Source: Pyronema omphalodes
Lineage: Eukaryota; Ascomycota; Pezizomycetes; Pezizales; Pyronemataceae
Direction of reading: 5' to 3'
Assembly (NCBI GenBank): GCA_024516155.1
Contig: JAJJXM010000063.1
Span: forward strand, 186,001-250,000
DNA: 64,000 nt
Shown: piece after piece, positions 35,901-49,140 of the stretch
Position numbering within the stretch: position 1 is the stretch's first letter
Layout of the letters: every line of letters starts with the position of its first letter
Translations under genes and position numbers: made by a program
Notes under the pieces: generated by a model
What the model was told of the DNA's origin: nothing
The model's database searches: none
Seen by the model: only the letters and a program-made list of their open reading frames with translations

Positions 35901-37758
35901 CACTTGATATCTGTAAGTCTTTTCACCAGAATCTTGGTATCACGCGGAGCAGCACACCTTTTATTTTCCAATGATCAAGTTTCGAACTTGATATCTATGG
36001 TAGAATTTATCTGGATGTTGCAATTCCGCTTTTCACGAAGGAACATTTTTTTCCAGCGTTCTAACATCGAGTGATATTTCAAGTATACAATCTTGGCCGA
36101 CTGTGCAGTCATGAGTATCATTGTATCATGCAACTTATGACTCTATCGCATGTGCAGACCAGATATATAGAACTAGTAACAGAATCTCTTTTGCCGAACC
36201 GTTGTACTCCAAGTTTAAGAAGACTTGAAATACATAGTAAATAAACATCCCAGCCACCAAACCTCGGTGTGACAAATTCAGACGTAAGGACATTCAACGC
36301 CACACGGGTGTGGGACTACACTTCCTCTGATAGAGATAAAAGGTTATCTTTGCCCTTATAGGTGTATAGCCACGTGTTAGTGTCTAGAATGCGGATTTGC
36401 ACTTGAGTACATATGCTCTAATCAGTGATATTTTGTGATTGACATGACTTCAGGTCATGACTGGTTTGTCTTATAAATCACGACGGTGAATATTTTGCAT
36501 TGACTATGCTTTAAAGCAAGCTGAATTTCATATTTACGGGCATCTTTCTTGTCCGAATTGTTCCACCGTTGAAGATGTCCGATAATGGGAATCGGGCCCG
36601 ATTTCTGTTTACAGGTGGTCCACCGAGCATGTGATATTGATTGTTGAATCTCAGCCCGACAACTTTATGTAACTACGTAGCTACAGTGAATAGTGACTCC
36701 TTATTGGGTTTACTATCTTTTGCGGATAACTCATCTTCAATCGGCCGGACTTTGAAAAATGCCAATAAATAATCATCCTATCGGGCTGTATTCTTCGCAG
36801 GGCGAAGGTCAAGACGAACGAAATACCTCAACCTTCAAGATAACAGTCGATTAACAACGATCACTCGTTTCATCCTTCGTTTCAAGATATACATAGATAC
36901 CCAATGAAACAAATCCTACGGCGCCACGTAGCGTACACGTTGTGGCTGTAAACTCAGTCACTCATATCATGCGACTCCACTTGACCACAGTGATTCTAGC
37001 CCAATCAAACAGCTAATGATCATTCGAGACCTTTGACTAGACAGATTCAACCGTAGTCCGATCAGTTAACCATTCAAGTCGTCATTCTCTCGATGATCGC
37101 GGGGGGCCAAGATTGCAAAAAAGTCATCTCATCGCAGCACGCATTACATTCATTTGGCGCAATATGTATCTGCAATCTGCATTGCGGCCGTCAATAGTGC
37201 GGGGACTAGTTTTGGCGGACTGAAGCAAGTCGCCCGAAGAAGGATCTCAGCCGGCATAAACTCGATTTTTCTTTGAAGCCAAAGCCGTAAATCCTTCCAT
37301 CCATCCATGGCTCATCCATGCCACCGGATAATCAACAACGACCACCACGCAGAACATGTTCCAAAAATGATGATTCATGCGGCCCCGCCCCGCCCGCCAC
37401 AGTCTGCTCTTCAATATGATTTTTCGATGACCATTATTTTCTCTTTGTTGGTTCGCCAGAAAAAAATCCATCAGCCCCTCGGCTTGCCGCTGATTCGATG
37501 CTCTCTCTCCTCCCTCCTCCCTCCGCACGTCGTATCCCAGCTGCAGCTGCAGCCGACGTGGCAGCTGGATCCTACCCTAACCCGAAAGCTAGGCGTAAAT
37601 GTGAAGTGCATTCTCAGCGCGCTGCAACCTTCTGGGCTGTTACCTATAAGCTGCAAACCCCGCCCACTTGATTTTCAAGATTTCAAGATTTCACGACTTC
37701 CCTCCCCCCTCCCCCCCCTCCATCCCCATCAACCTGAACCCAGGCGCACCTCGACATC
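32974..37758. other. decayed, gene-poor region
   Basis: No gene supported over 4.8 kb. From about 33900 to 35400 the plus strand is visibly poor in T and rich in A and C. Within it a 70-codon frame (34544-34753) is interrupted only by one TGA, and may be a relic of an A-rich retroelement or gene. From about 37240 the DNA becomes GC- and CT-rich, consistent with the promoter and leader of the ankyrin gene. Confidence 0.4.
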
Positions 37759-39810
37759 ATGCCCCGTCTGCGGTCGCTAATCTCCAGTTGTTTCCGGAAG
37801 AAAAAGGCCGGCAAGGATTCTCCGGAAGAAACTTTACCTCCGGCGAGAGTTTCTACAGATCAGACAAGAGAAACCGGGGGTGGCAGTGGCTTGGGAAAAA
37901 ATAATAATAATAATGATATTCGGATTATTGTTACGCCGGCGACAAGTACTAGTGGGTCAGTTAATGCGGTCATATGACGTTGCGACGATTTTTTCGATTT
38001 ATTTTTCGAAATTATATCTGGAGGCTGACGGGGGGAAAGAGATAGACGGAGGCCCGGGAAAACAAATGAGGCCGGAGAAAAATATTCCAACAGAACAAGT
38101 GATGCAACAATTGTCGCAGCGAGTGCAGCATCAGCAATAACAGCAAATGTTGGTATTTTACCAAATCGAAGAAGTGAAGATTCAGCGGAGGAAACTTTAA
38201 GAGGTCCGGCAAGAACCCAGCAAGATATCGATGATGACAGCGACGATGACAACGACGTCATCACTACAACTCACTCAACTCCGCTATTAGGCAGAGCTTC
38301 AGAATTCGTCACACCAGCCATCAGCGCAGCACCCAGTATCAGCTCTTACGAATCAGACACTTCATCAGTAGATATGCGACAGCCGAATAATCCAATGACA
38401 GGAAATGCGCGCGATGGAAATTCATCCGAGGGAGTTTCATGGAATTTCGCAGGACTTGGTGGTGGTGGTGGGTCCTCCGCAGATCCACCAGTACGCAATT
38501 CTCTCGATACATACCTTGCCGACGATGAAATTTCACCAGTATCGCCAATCTCCACAGTTTCAGCAGTTTCGCCCGTCTCACCAGTCGAAGGCCTAAATCT
38601 GTCGCGCCCCCCTCCCGATTTGGATGCTGCACCCGAACAGTATGACCGGAGGTTTAGTGCTGCGACAACTTCGGCGATATCCAGCAACGTGCGATGGAGC
38701 ATGATTGAAGTTCGAGCAGCATTAACGGCGGATGAGGACTCGGAAGAAGAGGATGAGGCACCCCGGAGATCGCGGGCAAGAAGAGCGCCAGAGGGACTAG
38801 CTACTATCCCCGCTCAATCATCAACCCCATCTTCAGGCGATGTTTCACCGGTCGGACCAGCGGAAACAACTCGGCAAACTGGAATATTGAGTGCAGCTGA
38901 AGAAGAGGAAATGAGAGAGAAAGGATTCAGAAATATTGATTTCTCGGGTGGTTCGGGTGGCGCATCAACTCCTTCGGGTTCATCTACAAACGGCTCAACA
39001 GTAGAGCGAATAGAGCGACCAAGAGAAATTCTTAGTGCTGCGGAGCATGAAGAAGCCCGTCGTGGAAGTCTGTTTTTGTACACTGATTTTTCAAACCTCA
39101 CCTCAGAATACCCCACCCCCTCGACTCCAGTTCTAGGTTCATTTGAAATCTCACGAACCAGCTCCCCGCGTCCACTTGAGGCTTCATCGCCAATCTCACT
39201 TTTACGATCCGCTATCCAACGAAACGATACTTCTCTAGCACAAACGATTCTTCGTGATTCTACCTTGAACTTAAATACTGCTCCATACCTCCTGGCAGAT
39301 GCAATTATGCAGCAGCGAGCAGAAATAGTTTCTTTGTTTACCACCAGACATGATCTTGATCTAAACCTGTTTTCTAGATATGGCAAAACGCCACTTGTCC
39401 ATGCTTTAGATTCTCCTAGCGTTTATACACTCCTTCAGATTTTGCTTGCGCGTAAAGATTTAAACCCAAACCTTCCGGACAATGAAGGTAGATTTCCTTT
39501 GTTACTTGCGGTGGAATATGGTATGGTTGAGGCGGTCAGGATGTTGTTACAAAGAGGTGATTTAGATATCAATAAGCCGGGTATCTTGAGTACTGCCGTG
39601 CGAAGGGATGTCAGGATTTTGGAAATGTTATTGCAGAGACATGATGTTGATGTGAATCGGACTGATGATAAGGGAAAGAGGGCAATTGAGGTAGCAATTG
39701 AGGCAGGTAACACCGAGGTAGTGGATTTACTGGTGGGTAGAGGTGATGTCGAGGTGAGGGATGCGGATTGGGAGGCGATTAAGAAGTTGCGAGATGCGAA
39801 AAAGGATTGA
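37759..39810 (+). CDS. ankyrin-repeat protein
   Basis: Two exons, 37759-37955 and 38040-39810 (84-nt intron, donor GTCAGT, branch CTGAC), join to 655 aa. The N-terminus is basic (SCFRKKK). Residues 60-440 are low-complexity, Ser/Thr/Pro and acidic, and probably disordered. Residues about 453-650 form five to six degenerate ankyrin repeats (for example KTPLVHALDSPSVYTLLQILL, GRFPLLLAVEYGMVEAVRMLLQ, KRAIEVAIEAGNTEVVDLLV). A motif ILSAAEEEE / ILSAAEHEE followed by a D-F-S end occurs twice, near residues 347 and 395. It is probably a protein-interaction scaffold; the partner is unknown. The start is the first ATG; an internal Met at 38374 is an alternative but would leave a long open upstream stretch unused. 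Confidence 0.85.
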
Positions 39811-41645
39811 TGATGATGATGATGAGGTGCAGGTTATTTAGGGGACGCATATATACACAAGATATCACGATTTGATGCCTTGAGATGAGCCGCATGAAAT
39901 GATTATCGATGATAATGACAATGCAATGATGATGATGAGAAGATGCATATTTTCAACATGTACATAATTTCACACAAAATAGTGGCACTAGCCTACAGTA
40001 ATTTATAATAAGAGGGGTTTCTGGTCTGTTTAACTGTATCTCACCGGGAATTGTTTTCTTTTCACTCGTGAATTCGTTCTACAAGTGATTGCTCGTGAGG
40101 TTCGAGATCAACACCTTGGCGTCAAGGCAACAGTGTGCAACCTCGCGCTCACATCCCCCGCAAACCCTCGTCATTAAAGAAGTTTACACCCTAAGCCCTA
40201 CGATCCTTGTTTAAACTGGAGATTGACACAATCACAAGCAATTGCTCGGCTACATTCTCGATAAACACGGTTCATCATATGAAGCCCTGATCGTTTATCC
40301 AAACAAAATGAGCATTATTATTTAGCCTACCACATGGTAAGATAAGCTTAAAATACACCTCACTCGCTTACTTGAATGTATGACTCTGAGTTACGTAGCG
40401 TATGGCACCATAGTCTCGATCCACAGTGCTGCCTTGATATGTACGCGGTCGAATACTCGACCGTACGGCGTATGTATGGTGATATGCAGAAGAAAAAACT
40501 CAGCCACGCAAAATCCAGCCCTTCAAATGCATTCATACGACCAGTGCTGCAGGTGCAATTGGTGGATGCGATGTTGCCAGGAGCCGATGCTCATCGCGGG
40601 GGGGTTTAGTTACCGGAGACAACCGAAGCACGTTCTCTAGGGCAAATGAATCTCCCCGACGGGCTTACATATCAATTATTATTTATTATTTAATCATATC
40701 CGACGGTCTGAAGTCTATCCGGGAGAATGTGTATCGGAACTCCGAGTGAGCGCATGTGCTTGTAGATTCTGCAGTTAGAGAGTGTGCTTATAGATTCTGG
40801 GATTAAACGGTGATATCCGCGGGGAGAATGTGTTTCCTGGGGAGTGTTTGTGTTTTCACGTTCACACCGGCGATGTGTTGATGATGATGACGATGGTCAT
40901 GCTGTGCTGTCATTGCAGATGTCATGGTTGTACCGAAAGGAAGTTTGCAACGTTCACACCCTCACTGTGATAATTGATATTTTTCAATTGGAATTGAGGT
41001 GTTTTTTTTTTTTTTTTTTTTTTTGGATAAAGACAACTCAGCATCATGACATGGCAGTTTTCCCCTGTCAAACATGAAATGTAAGGACAGTTCATACTTT
41101 GTATTTTCTTTTACAAACAGAAGCACAATTTCACCGGCAGAACCTTGGATGAATCGATGAAATAAATACGTACCTGCCATAATCTTTATTAAGGCTACAA
41201 GCGAGAATAAATATATATCAACAAAACAATAAATAAAATCAGCACCATTTCCATTGTGCTCTAGTGCAACCATCACCGGATCTCCATGCCTTCCCTCCCG
41301 CGGCCGCCAGACCCGCAATGAAAACACCGAAAAACATGAATCCGCTCCTTCTTCATTATCAACTATCACCATGTTCATCACGTGGATTAGCTGAATAATC
41401 CGGAAACCACTCCCCACTTGGGCATAATCGTCATCAGCAATTCTTTTTTCCCTCCCCTCCCTCCCCCCCCACGCACCCCACCATCACCACACCACCAAGC
41501 CTTTCCTTGAGCGACAGATTTTCACGGTTTTCTGCGCCCACAACATCCACAGCTTCTGAATACCCCACAGCTGTGTCGCGCACCCCTGCCCCGCCGAATC
41601 AGTCAGTTTCGCGACTGAGCATAGCGCTCCACCCTCCTTATTTAT
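39811..41645. other. intergenic region
   Basis: Ankyrin-gene 3' flank (GATGATGAT-rich) and then gene-free DNA. A short duplication, GGGAGAATGTGT plus GTGCTTRTAGATTCTG, occurs at about 40720-40840. A run of 23 T is at 41002-41024. The last 200 bases are C-rich and are the likely promoter of the metallo-hydrolase gene. Confidence 0.4.
41002..41024 (+). repeat. poly-T tract (23 T)
   Basis: Uninterrupted T run in intergenic DNA; creates a false poly-lysine open frame on the other strand. Confidence 0.95.
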
Positions 41646-44600
41646 ATGCTGGCGCTCTCCGCAGCCCACGCTTCGAGATTCTCGACGAGTACAGCCGTGG
41701 CAACCAGACCCTTCAGAGAGCTAGTCAGCTACGTCATTCCACGCGCAAAGAAGGCTGAACAACAAGCACGGACCTTTTCGACTGCGACACCAGCCATGTC
41801 CGGAACTCAGGGAATTATCGCGGAGGCATTCAGCTGCTCGGTGAATCGTCCTCAGACTGCGGCAAAGCATCCCGAAGCATTCTATGCGAAGAAACCACAT
41901 CATTTGAAGAATGGTCGCGGATTCCAGAATCCATGGGACAGGTGCGCACTGTCCTGAATGGACACCGCAGGTTATGGAACTGATTCGAATTGGACGATAG
42001 CTGGGCCGACGGAGGCATTGCTCAGATTCTGAAGGGTGTTTTGAAGTAGGTCTCTCTTGGGGGGGTATGCATCGGAAGCGAAAAGTGGGGACAGTATCTA
42101 ACGATTCGCGTCAGCCATCGCTACAAGAACGGATTCGGAGGTCCTGCTACTGAACCGGCTCCCAAGGTTATCAAGCCCACATTTCCCTCGACGCGTTCTA
42201 CCGACACTACCGAGCTTCGTGCAACTTGGTTAGGCCATGCATGCTTTTATGTTGAGTTCCCCGGCGGTCTTCGAGTCCTCTTCGATCCGGTCTTCTCGGA
42301 ACGTTGCTCCCCTTCTCAATTCATCGGTCCGAAGCGATACACCAAGAAGCCTTGCGATATCGAGGACATTCCAGAGATTGATGTTGTCTGCATCAGTCAT
42401 AATCACTATGACCATACCGATCATTCTACCTTGATGAAGATCTTCAAGAAGTTTCCCAATTGCCAGTACTTTGTTCCTCTTGGTAACAAGGATTGGTTTT
42501 CTTCTTGCGGAATCAAGTCCTGTACGGAGTTGGATTGGTGGGAGGATCGTGAGGTGGAGTTGACTGTCAAGGAGGGAAAGCTCAATGCTACCGTTGGACT
42601 ACTACCTTGTCAGCACACTTCCGGTAGGGGGTTGACTGACCGTAGTTTGACCCTCTGGGGTAGTTGGTACGTCAAGAGCGGAGGAAAAAATGTTTACTTT
42701 GCTGGGTAAGTCTTCTGTTGACGAGTGATGTATCATGATTCCGTTCCACTTTCGACCAATCAAACGGACAACCGAGAACACGACAATGCGTGAATCCTCG
42801 CTCCAGAGAATCTCGCCTTATTACTTGGACATGCCTTACGGGCCGGACCGGGGAGTGCAATTACTCTCCTTCGCAGGTTTCCGTTCAGATCGTCTACTGT
42901 GCGACATGGCCCTATCTCGTTGCGCCACGCTACACCAGCCGTTCACGGTGGGCTGTTTTTCGCTACAAACCTACTCTTACATTTCCTTGGCTTTTATATT
43001 TACATACATTTCGGTTTCCAACATAAGCTAATTCCACCAAAGAGACACAGGTTACCGCGCGGTCCCTCAAGAATCCGATGGTAAAGACGATTATGCACCA
43101 GAATACGACAGTCTCCCCGTTTGTCCTGCATTCAAGGAAATCGGTGAATATTGCGGAGAGTTTGATTTGGGGTTGATTCCTATCGGTGCTTATGTTCCAA
43201 GATGGTACGTCGATTAACTCCTATTCTTTGCAGCTGTGTACTTTGAATTCCTGCCCCCCGTTTTATTGATGGCGTCCACTTGTTTTTGTTTTAAGTTGTG
43301 CCGATGCGAGCATGAGATATCTGCCGGGCAAATAACCGCCCGACGGAGGTCGGCGATGGCGCACATTTTTGCTGTTGAGACGTCGTCGCAGCGTTGTCCA
43401 TTTACTCGCATCACCTCATTCTCCCCAACATTTCCTACATAACCCGATATTTCACCAAATATCCCCCGAATATCCCTATGCGCATGCCCTTTCGCACTCT
43501 ATTTTAGTCTTTCGTGAGACTATGTCTCGGAGACGACAACAAACACACGGTGACAACACTGTCATCACCGTTTTGTCCACATGCCCATTTTCTTCATGTT
43601 TGAGACATGAGATATCACGCCCTCCCCTCCCTCCTACTATCCTCATCACTGCGTCTCACTCCGTTTGCTGCACCCCGCTTACGGGAGCAAAACGATTGGT
43701 GCGTTTGTTGTCGCTATTCCAAATGCATCATGTCACACTAGTTTCGACTTGTACTAGTGTTAGTGCGCGTTTCGGTATGCAAGCAAGCTGCAAGCTGCAT
43801 GCAGACGCAGAGAGGACGCAGTAGAGGCGTGTGACTTGCCCTTGTGCTGCTTGTTCGCTTTTTTGGTTTAAGGAAAACTAAAAAAACCAAAACCAAAAAC
43901 CTGCTGCTGCTGGTGCTTTTTCTTGGGGATAAGATAGGACGCTTTTTGCTTTGTTCTAAAATGCTTAGCTGCATATACTATTTGCACATTTAACATAAAT
44001 TTCTGTTTGGGTGATTTTTATTGTTTTTTGTTATTTTTATATACTCCAAATTGCCCTTTTCATGGAAATATCAATATGCACCGCTTCGGTGCGATCTTCA
44101 TCATACTCCCGTCACTATGCAAATCTTTGTGTAATGATTCTACTCTAAAAAAGAAGCTAATGGCTAACGGATGACCTTCCGGGGAAACAGGATCATGAGG
44201 TATGTTTTATACTTTCCGGCATCTCATTCACAACATTTCAGTGACTCCACCACCGGTTCTTTTGTGACCGAAGGGTGGAGAAACACCGGAATCCAGAACT
44301 GTGGCGGCTAATTAGCGTTGAACCTTTTAGTCCTATGCATGCAGATCCGAAAGACGCGGTGAATATCTTTTTGGATACTAAGTGCAAGAAGGCTATTGGA
44401 ATGCATTGGGTACGTCTATTTTTTTTGTTTCTTTCCTACTTCATTTTGTTTCATGGTTTTTATTCCCACCATTTCCCTCCTTGGGACTCCGCTTCTCCAC
44501 CTTACTTCACCTCATTTTGTTTCGACGATCCCCTTATCCACCATACCGCGGAATGCGCGAAAACAAATTATACAAAAATACCGATGGCAAAGAAACACCG

Positions 44601-45337
44601 CAACCTGCTTTGAAAGTTGAGGGGATTTAAAGGCATTACTGTACTTCGGTAACTTCCTCCGCCACAACGAAAAAAGCGGGGTTCCGGTGGCTATTTACTA
44701 AGATCTCCCACCACCGGCGCGAACAAAGTGGAAAATCGCAAGAGACAGAACCCCCTCCCTCCTCAACAAGAGAAAAGATGGTGTGCTACATACATGTATA
44801 TCAGCTACATATCAACCATCAACAAGCTTATCCACACATCAAGGATACCCCAGATTCATCCTCGTTCTTGGCTTGCTGCTATGGTAATCGCTTGATACAG
44901 CCTAGCAAACGAACTCCCTCACCTTCTGTACTCCCTAGTTCACCCCCTCCCCAACGCCGGTTCCGTGGAGCTTTTGGCTCCGTGGAACAACGGCTTTTGC
45001 GTTTGCCAGGCCGTTGAAGGTTATGCCACCATACCAAACAAAGCCTGCCGAAAATCACCCCTAAACCCCTTCAAGCTAAATTCATTCCCCGTCTTCTCTA
45101 TCTCCATATCAATGTTTATCTACAATATTCGTCGTTTGCTTTCTCTACCACAAATTCATATCATTTCCCCATGCTTTATCTTCAGCACCTAACAGAACTA
45201 TACAGGGAACCTGGGTCCTAACCGACGAACCCGTAATGGAACCCCCAGCTCGTCTTAAAGATGCCCTGGCTGCTAAAGGTATCGAGAAAACCGGCGTGTT
45301 TGATGTCGTTGATATTGGCGAGAGTCGGGTTTACTAG
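41646..45337 (+). CDS. FMP30: NAPE-PLD-type metallo-beta-lactamase-fold hydrolase, mitochondrial (FMP30-like)
   Basis: A zinc hydrolase related to N-acyl-phosphatidylethanolamine phospholipase D; the yeast member Fmp30 is mitochondrial. Seven exons (41646-41941, 42001-42045, 42115-42705, 43043-43204, 44191-44199, 44331-44409, 45206-45337) join in frame to 437 aa. The metal motif HNHYDH is at residues 209-214, followed by further family blocks ([49 protein letters not shown]). The first 50 residues are rich in Ser, Arg and Ala, lack acidic clusters and end in ARTFSTA, which looks like a mitochondrial presequence; a second Met at residue 51 begins MSGTQ. Exon 5 is a 9-nt micro-exon. Introns of 337, 986 and 796 nt are far longer than elsewhere in the window. 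Confidence 0.92.
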
Positions 45338-47680
45338 ACGGTTAGATGGTGGTGGTGCTGCTGGGTTTCACCGGGTTGGTGGGGCCGGGGGTGGGTGGAA
45401 TGGTGGGCTGGAGCTATGCCTGGGCTGGGCTGGGCTGGGGGTACATAGGGAGCCGAAGTTGTGATCTGTGAGGTGTGAGCTGAGCGTACAGTGGTGGTAA
45501 AATGGTGAGATTATGGGTGACAGGTGTGTGGCGAAATTAAAAGAAATGGAGGGTGGATGGTGCGAGGCGAGTTACGACTGAGGGTGTGTGTGGAACAAGA
45601 CAAGGGGTGGCCGAGGATCAGAAACGGCGGAAATAGAAGGTACCGTGATCGATACTATAGTCTGGCAGGACTCTGGACTCTGGACTTGACCTCACCTTAC
45701 CTTGCCTTGCTTAGCAGTTAACAGTTAAGACAACCTGACAAACTCGGGTTAGCATAGGGCGAAACTTTTTAGCTTCGTGTTTATCTGTCTGTCTCTAATC
45801 TCCAGTCAGCCTGTAAATTGTTTAGTAAACTATAGTGTTTTTCTTTTCTCTTTTCCTTGTTTTAGAGCAGTGTAAGATATTAGATACCAGATACCAGAGA
45901 GCTTTGTTTTTGTATAGTTTTAAGCTACATATTTCTCATCTTCAAAACTATTGTACTATTGTTACTACTACTGTCACATACAAATACCACCGAATTTTTC
46001 ACTGGGATAAGCTTTTTGATTCGTTTGCTGTTGCTTCACAAGAAATAGGCTTGTTATATTGAACCTACTCTTTTTTATATATATATCCACAGCCGGTGCT
46101 TGGCCTGGGCTGGGCCTAGGCTGGTGAAGGAAGTTCTGCTGCAAGGGGTGGTGGTGCACTGGTGGTAGGCGGTGGGTCGGGGGTCATGGGTATAGGGATG
46201 CTGAGGTAGTAGAGAGGTACGAGACACTGTGCACAAATGCTCCCATATAAATCTCAGACCTGACACGGACACAAGAACATGAGCTGATCATGAGCTGACT
46301 ACATATCTACCCTCCCTGATTGGGAGAAAAAGAAAACGTTATGCATCAGCGTACCGACATACTGGAGATAAACGGGGTTGGGGTTGAGATATCGGTATGT
46401 TGAACGTGTATGTATTTTTGTGCCGGATTGTGAGATGTAGAAAGAAGATATGTAGGCATGTATGTATAGTAGTGGTATATGTATCCTATCTACATCTTGC
46501 GTATCTTTATCGTGCATTGACAGCCTCGCATTTTCACACTTGCATTTACTTACAGTCTTAACGCAGCAACTTATGCAGCAAAAAAAAGCGAGGAAAAAAC
46601 ACGAGATGAACTAACCTCCGAAAACTTCCTTCCAACGCCTACCAACGCCTGGCAGCCTCAGTGACACAGTAATCAAGTTATTTCGTCTATTGAGTTTGAT
46701 CCCTATACTACCCGGTACCTGGTGGTATTAATACAGACAGGTATCGTGATTTTACGGTGGTATGGGGACGGGACATAAGGCTGGGCTTAGCTTTGCTTAG
46801 CCTGGGTTGGAAGCTGTGCTGGAAGCTGGAATAATGCGGGATAGGATAGGGAGTAGATAATACGAAGGAAGAAATATGGTGCCCATATGGTGCGCAAGAT
46901 TCAAGACAAGGCGTGGGCTGTGCCGCAGGCTGTGTGCTGTGGGCTGATATCGATTCCTCATTATCGGTTATCCTTATGCATTTTTTCATCCCTCCTTCCA
47001 TCCCTTTCTGGAGCATTGAGAGCATCATTTCCATCCCTTCCATCCCTCACACCCTCCCTCCCTCCCTCCCTCCTTCCATGCATCGATTTTTTCTTCAACC
47101 TGCGAACCCCCCCTCCCCCATCCCGATCCATCCCTATCCAGTCGTGTAACTGTAACTGTGTCCTGTGTTACCAAACAAATCCAGCAAAACAAACGAAATT
47201 TTCCATTATTTTTTCTCGGTTTCGTCGTGAGGCTGTTCGGTCTCGACTTGATTATTTGGACTTTTTGAGCACCCACTACGAATATACGATACGTACATAC
47301 GGCTTCCGGATGCGTGGGGGTTTGTGGGTTGGGGGGTTTGTAGCCCTTTTGGACCCGGGTTGATTCTTGGTGGGAGTTCAGCATTGCCATCCAGCCTTAC
47401 GAACGTCCGTGCACACCTCTCGTCGTTCAGCACCACCACAGAAAGAGTCTGTGCGCAGCGTAAAATTCACCAACCATAAAAAGCTAGTTTAAAAAAAAAC
47501 CTTGACCAACAAATGGTAGGGAAGTGGGATGATCGATGAGCCATGAGCGGAATTCTTATTTCCCCGCAAACCCCGCTGCCGTGTGTGGTGCCCGGTTTGG
47601 TGCCCGGTTGTGCTCTTACGGATGAGGTTTACGGGATGGCATGGGTAGGTCTTTTACCCCGCTGAGTATGTAGCTGGGTG

Positions 47681-47797
47681 TGATGGATGGATTTGATGAT
47701 GGATGGATTTGATGATGGATGGATTTGATTATGGATGGATTTGATGGACTGATGATGATGATGGATTTGATGAATTTGATGAGTTGATGATGGATAG
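47681..47797 (+). repeat. GATGGATGGATTT microsatellite
   Basis: Repeated units of GATGGATGGATTT, becoming GATGAT and GATGAATTT at the end. Confidence 0.9.
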
Positions 47798-49082
47798 GTT
47801 TTTCACTTGGATGATCATCGGTCCATCTCTGCTTTGATCTGCTTTTCCATCTCCCATCTCCCATCTCAAAAAGAAGTTTCACATCTTTCTATGCTTTTAC
47901 TCCAGCGAAATAGAACAGCGGAATTGAGATGTGCAGATTTGGGGTTGTGTATATCAACTACAAATCACAGCAAAGCAGAGCAAAGAGATGCCACTTCCCT
48001 CATCTCTCACGGAAGAAATCAAATCAACCCCCCCCCCCCCCCCCAAACCAACGATTTCCGTAAACAAATGCGATGGGTATGTATATGATGGATATTACGA
48101 GATGGATGTATGTAGCATGTAGGGGTTTACCTTGCTGCGTCATATGTACCAACATCTTTTTTTCTTTCTCAGCTTCGATGAGGGGGGGGAGGGGATGTTA
48201 TTTGATGAATTTTGAGGGATCCTGGATACGAGAGACCTGGGAGTCTGGGACTGATATCCCCTTCACCGCCTTTTGATGTCGTCAATTTTTTTCATCAAAT
48301 ATCCCGCGTTCATTTATTTGCATGTCTTCCTACATATACAACTCATATGGAGAAATACCCCATCTCCGATATATATCTGAAAAGTACTGTATCATTTGTA
48401 CCAAGATAATAAACATCCCCAGAGTTAAGATGATATGATAGCTGATCCCTATATCTGTTCAATCACCAGATAAAAATCCGAATGGTATAGAGGAAAAAGT
48501 CATTTCTACACCTGCAGCACGCAAGATGCTGATGTAGATTTCCGATCGTACATACGTACATACATATACATACCTACATGCCATCCCTTCTTCTGTTTCG
48601 TGGGGAATCTTCTACCTACCTTTGAAGAGTGTGGGCTGCGGACGCAGGACTGTTTGTTTGAAAATTAGTTTTATGTACACTACGAGGATAGTGCTTGTTG
48701 CGAAATACATAGAAAAAAAATATATGCCGATATATATGAAGTCACCGCAGTTCTTTGCGCACCTCGATCTTCATATCCTTACTACTTTGTAGAAGCACAG
48801 CTCGTACTCTCTTGCCTTGCCTTATCCTGTCTTGTCCTTTACTCGTATGCAGCATATGTAACTCCTCATACCGTATACGTTTTGCCGAACTTCATCGGAC
48901 ACTGTCGGACGCTGTCGAAATACTTTTCGAGCAGCCATCCAGCTCGCCGGATTTCGGATTTATTCGGTTCCCTAGCAAACTCCCTCCTCACCTCGGTTGC
49001 GACTTTTTGTGTCCCATCCCAGGTTCGTTTGTTTGCTTTTTCATTAGGGATGCTTGATTGTTGAGACCACCATTTTCCATTT

Positions 49083-49140
49083 TCATCATCCCTTCCCCCC
49101 TCTCCCCTCCCCCTCCCTTATCCACCCCCCCCCCCCCACT
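49083..49140 (+). repeat. CT-rich / poly-C low-complexity tract
   Basis: CCCCTCTCCCC units followed by an uninterrupted run of about 14 C. Confidence 0.85.

Noticed and set aside
37307..37780. 157-codon frame overlapping the ankyrin gene start
   Set aside because: Overlaps the better supported ankyrin start in another frame and lies in its CT-rich leader.
40962..41417. 151-codon minus-strand frame with a poly-lysine run
   Set aside because: Lysines come from a 23-base poly-T tract; no family resemblance and no conserved ends.
43369..43824. Possible gene nested in the long FMP30 intron
   Set aside because: The frame starts with TTG, is basic and low in structure, and no start, splice or family support was found.
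46887..47363. 158-codon frame near 47 kb, plus the opposing frame
   Set aside because: Built on CCCTCC repeats; both strands open over the same low-complexity block.
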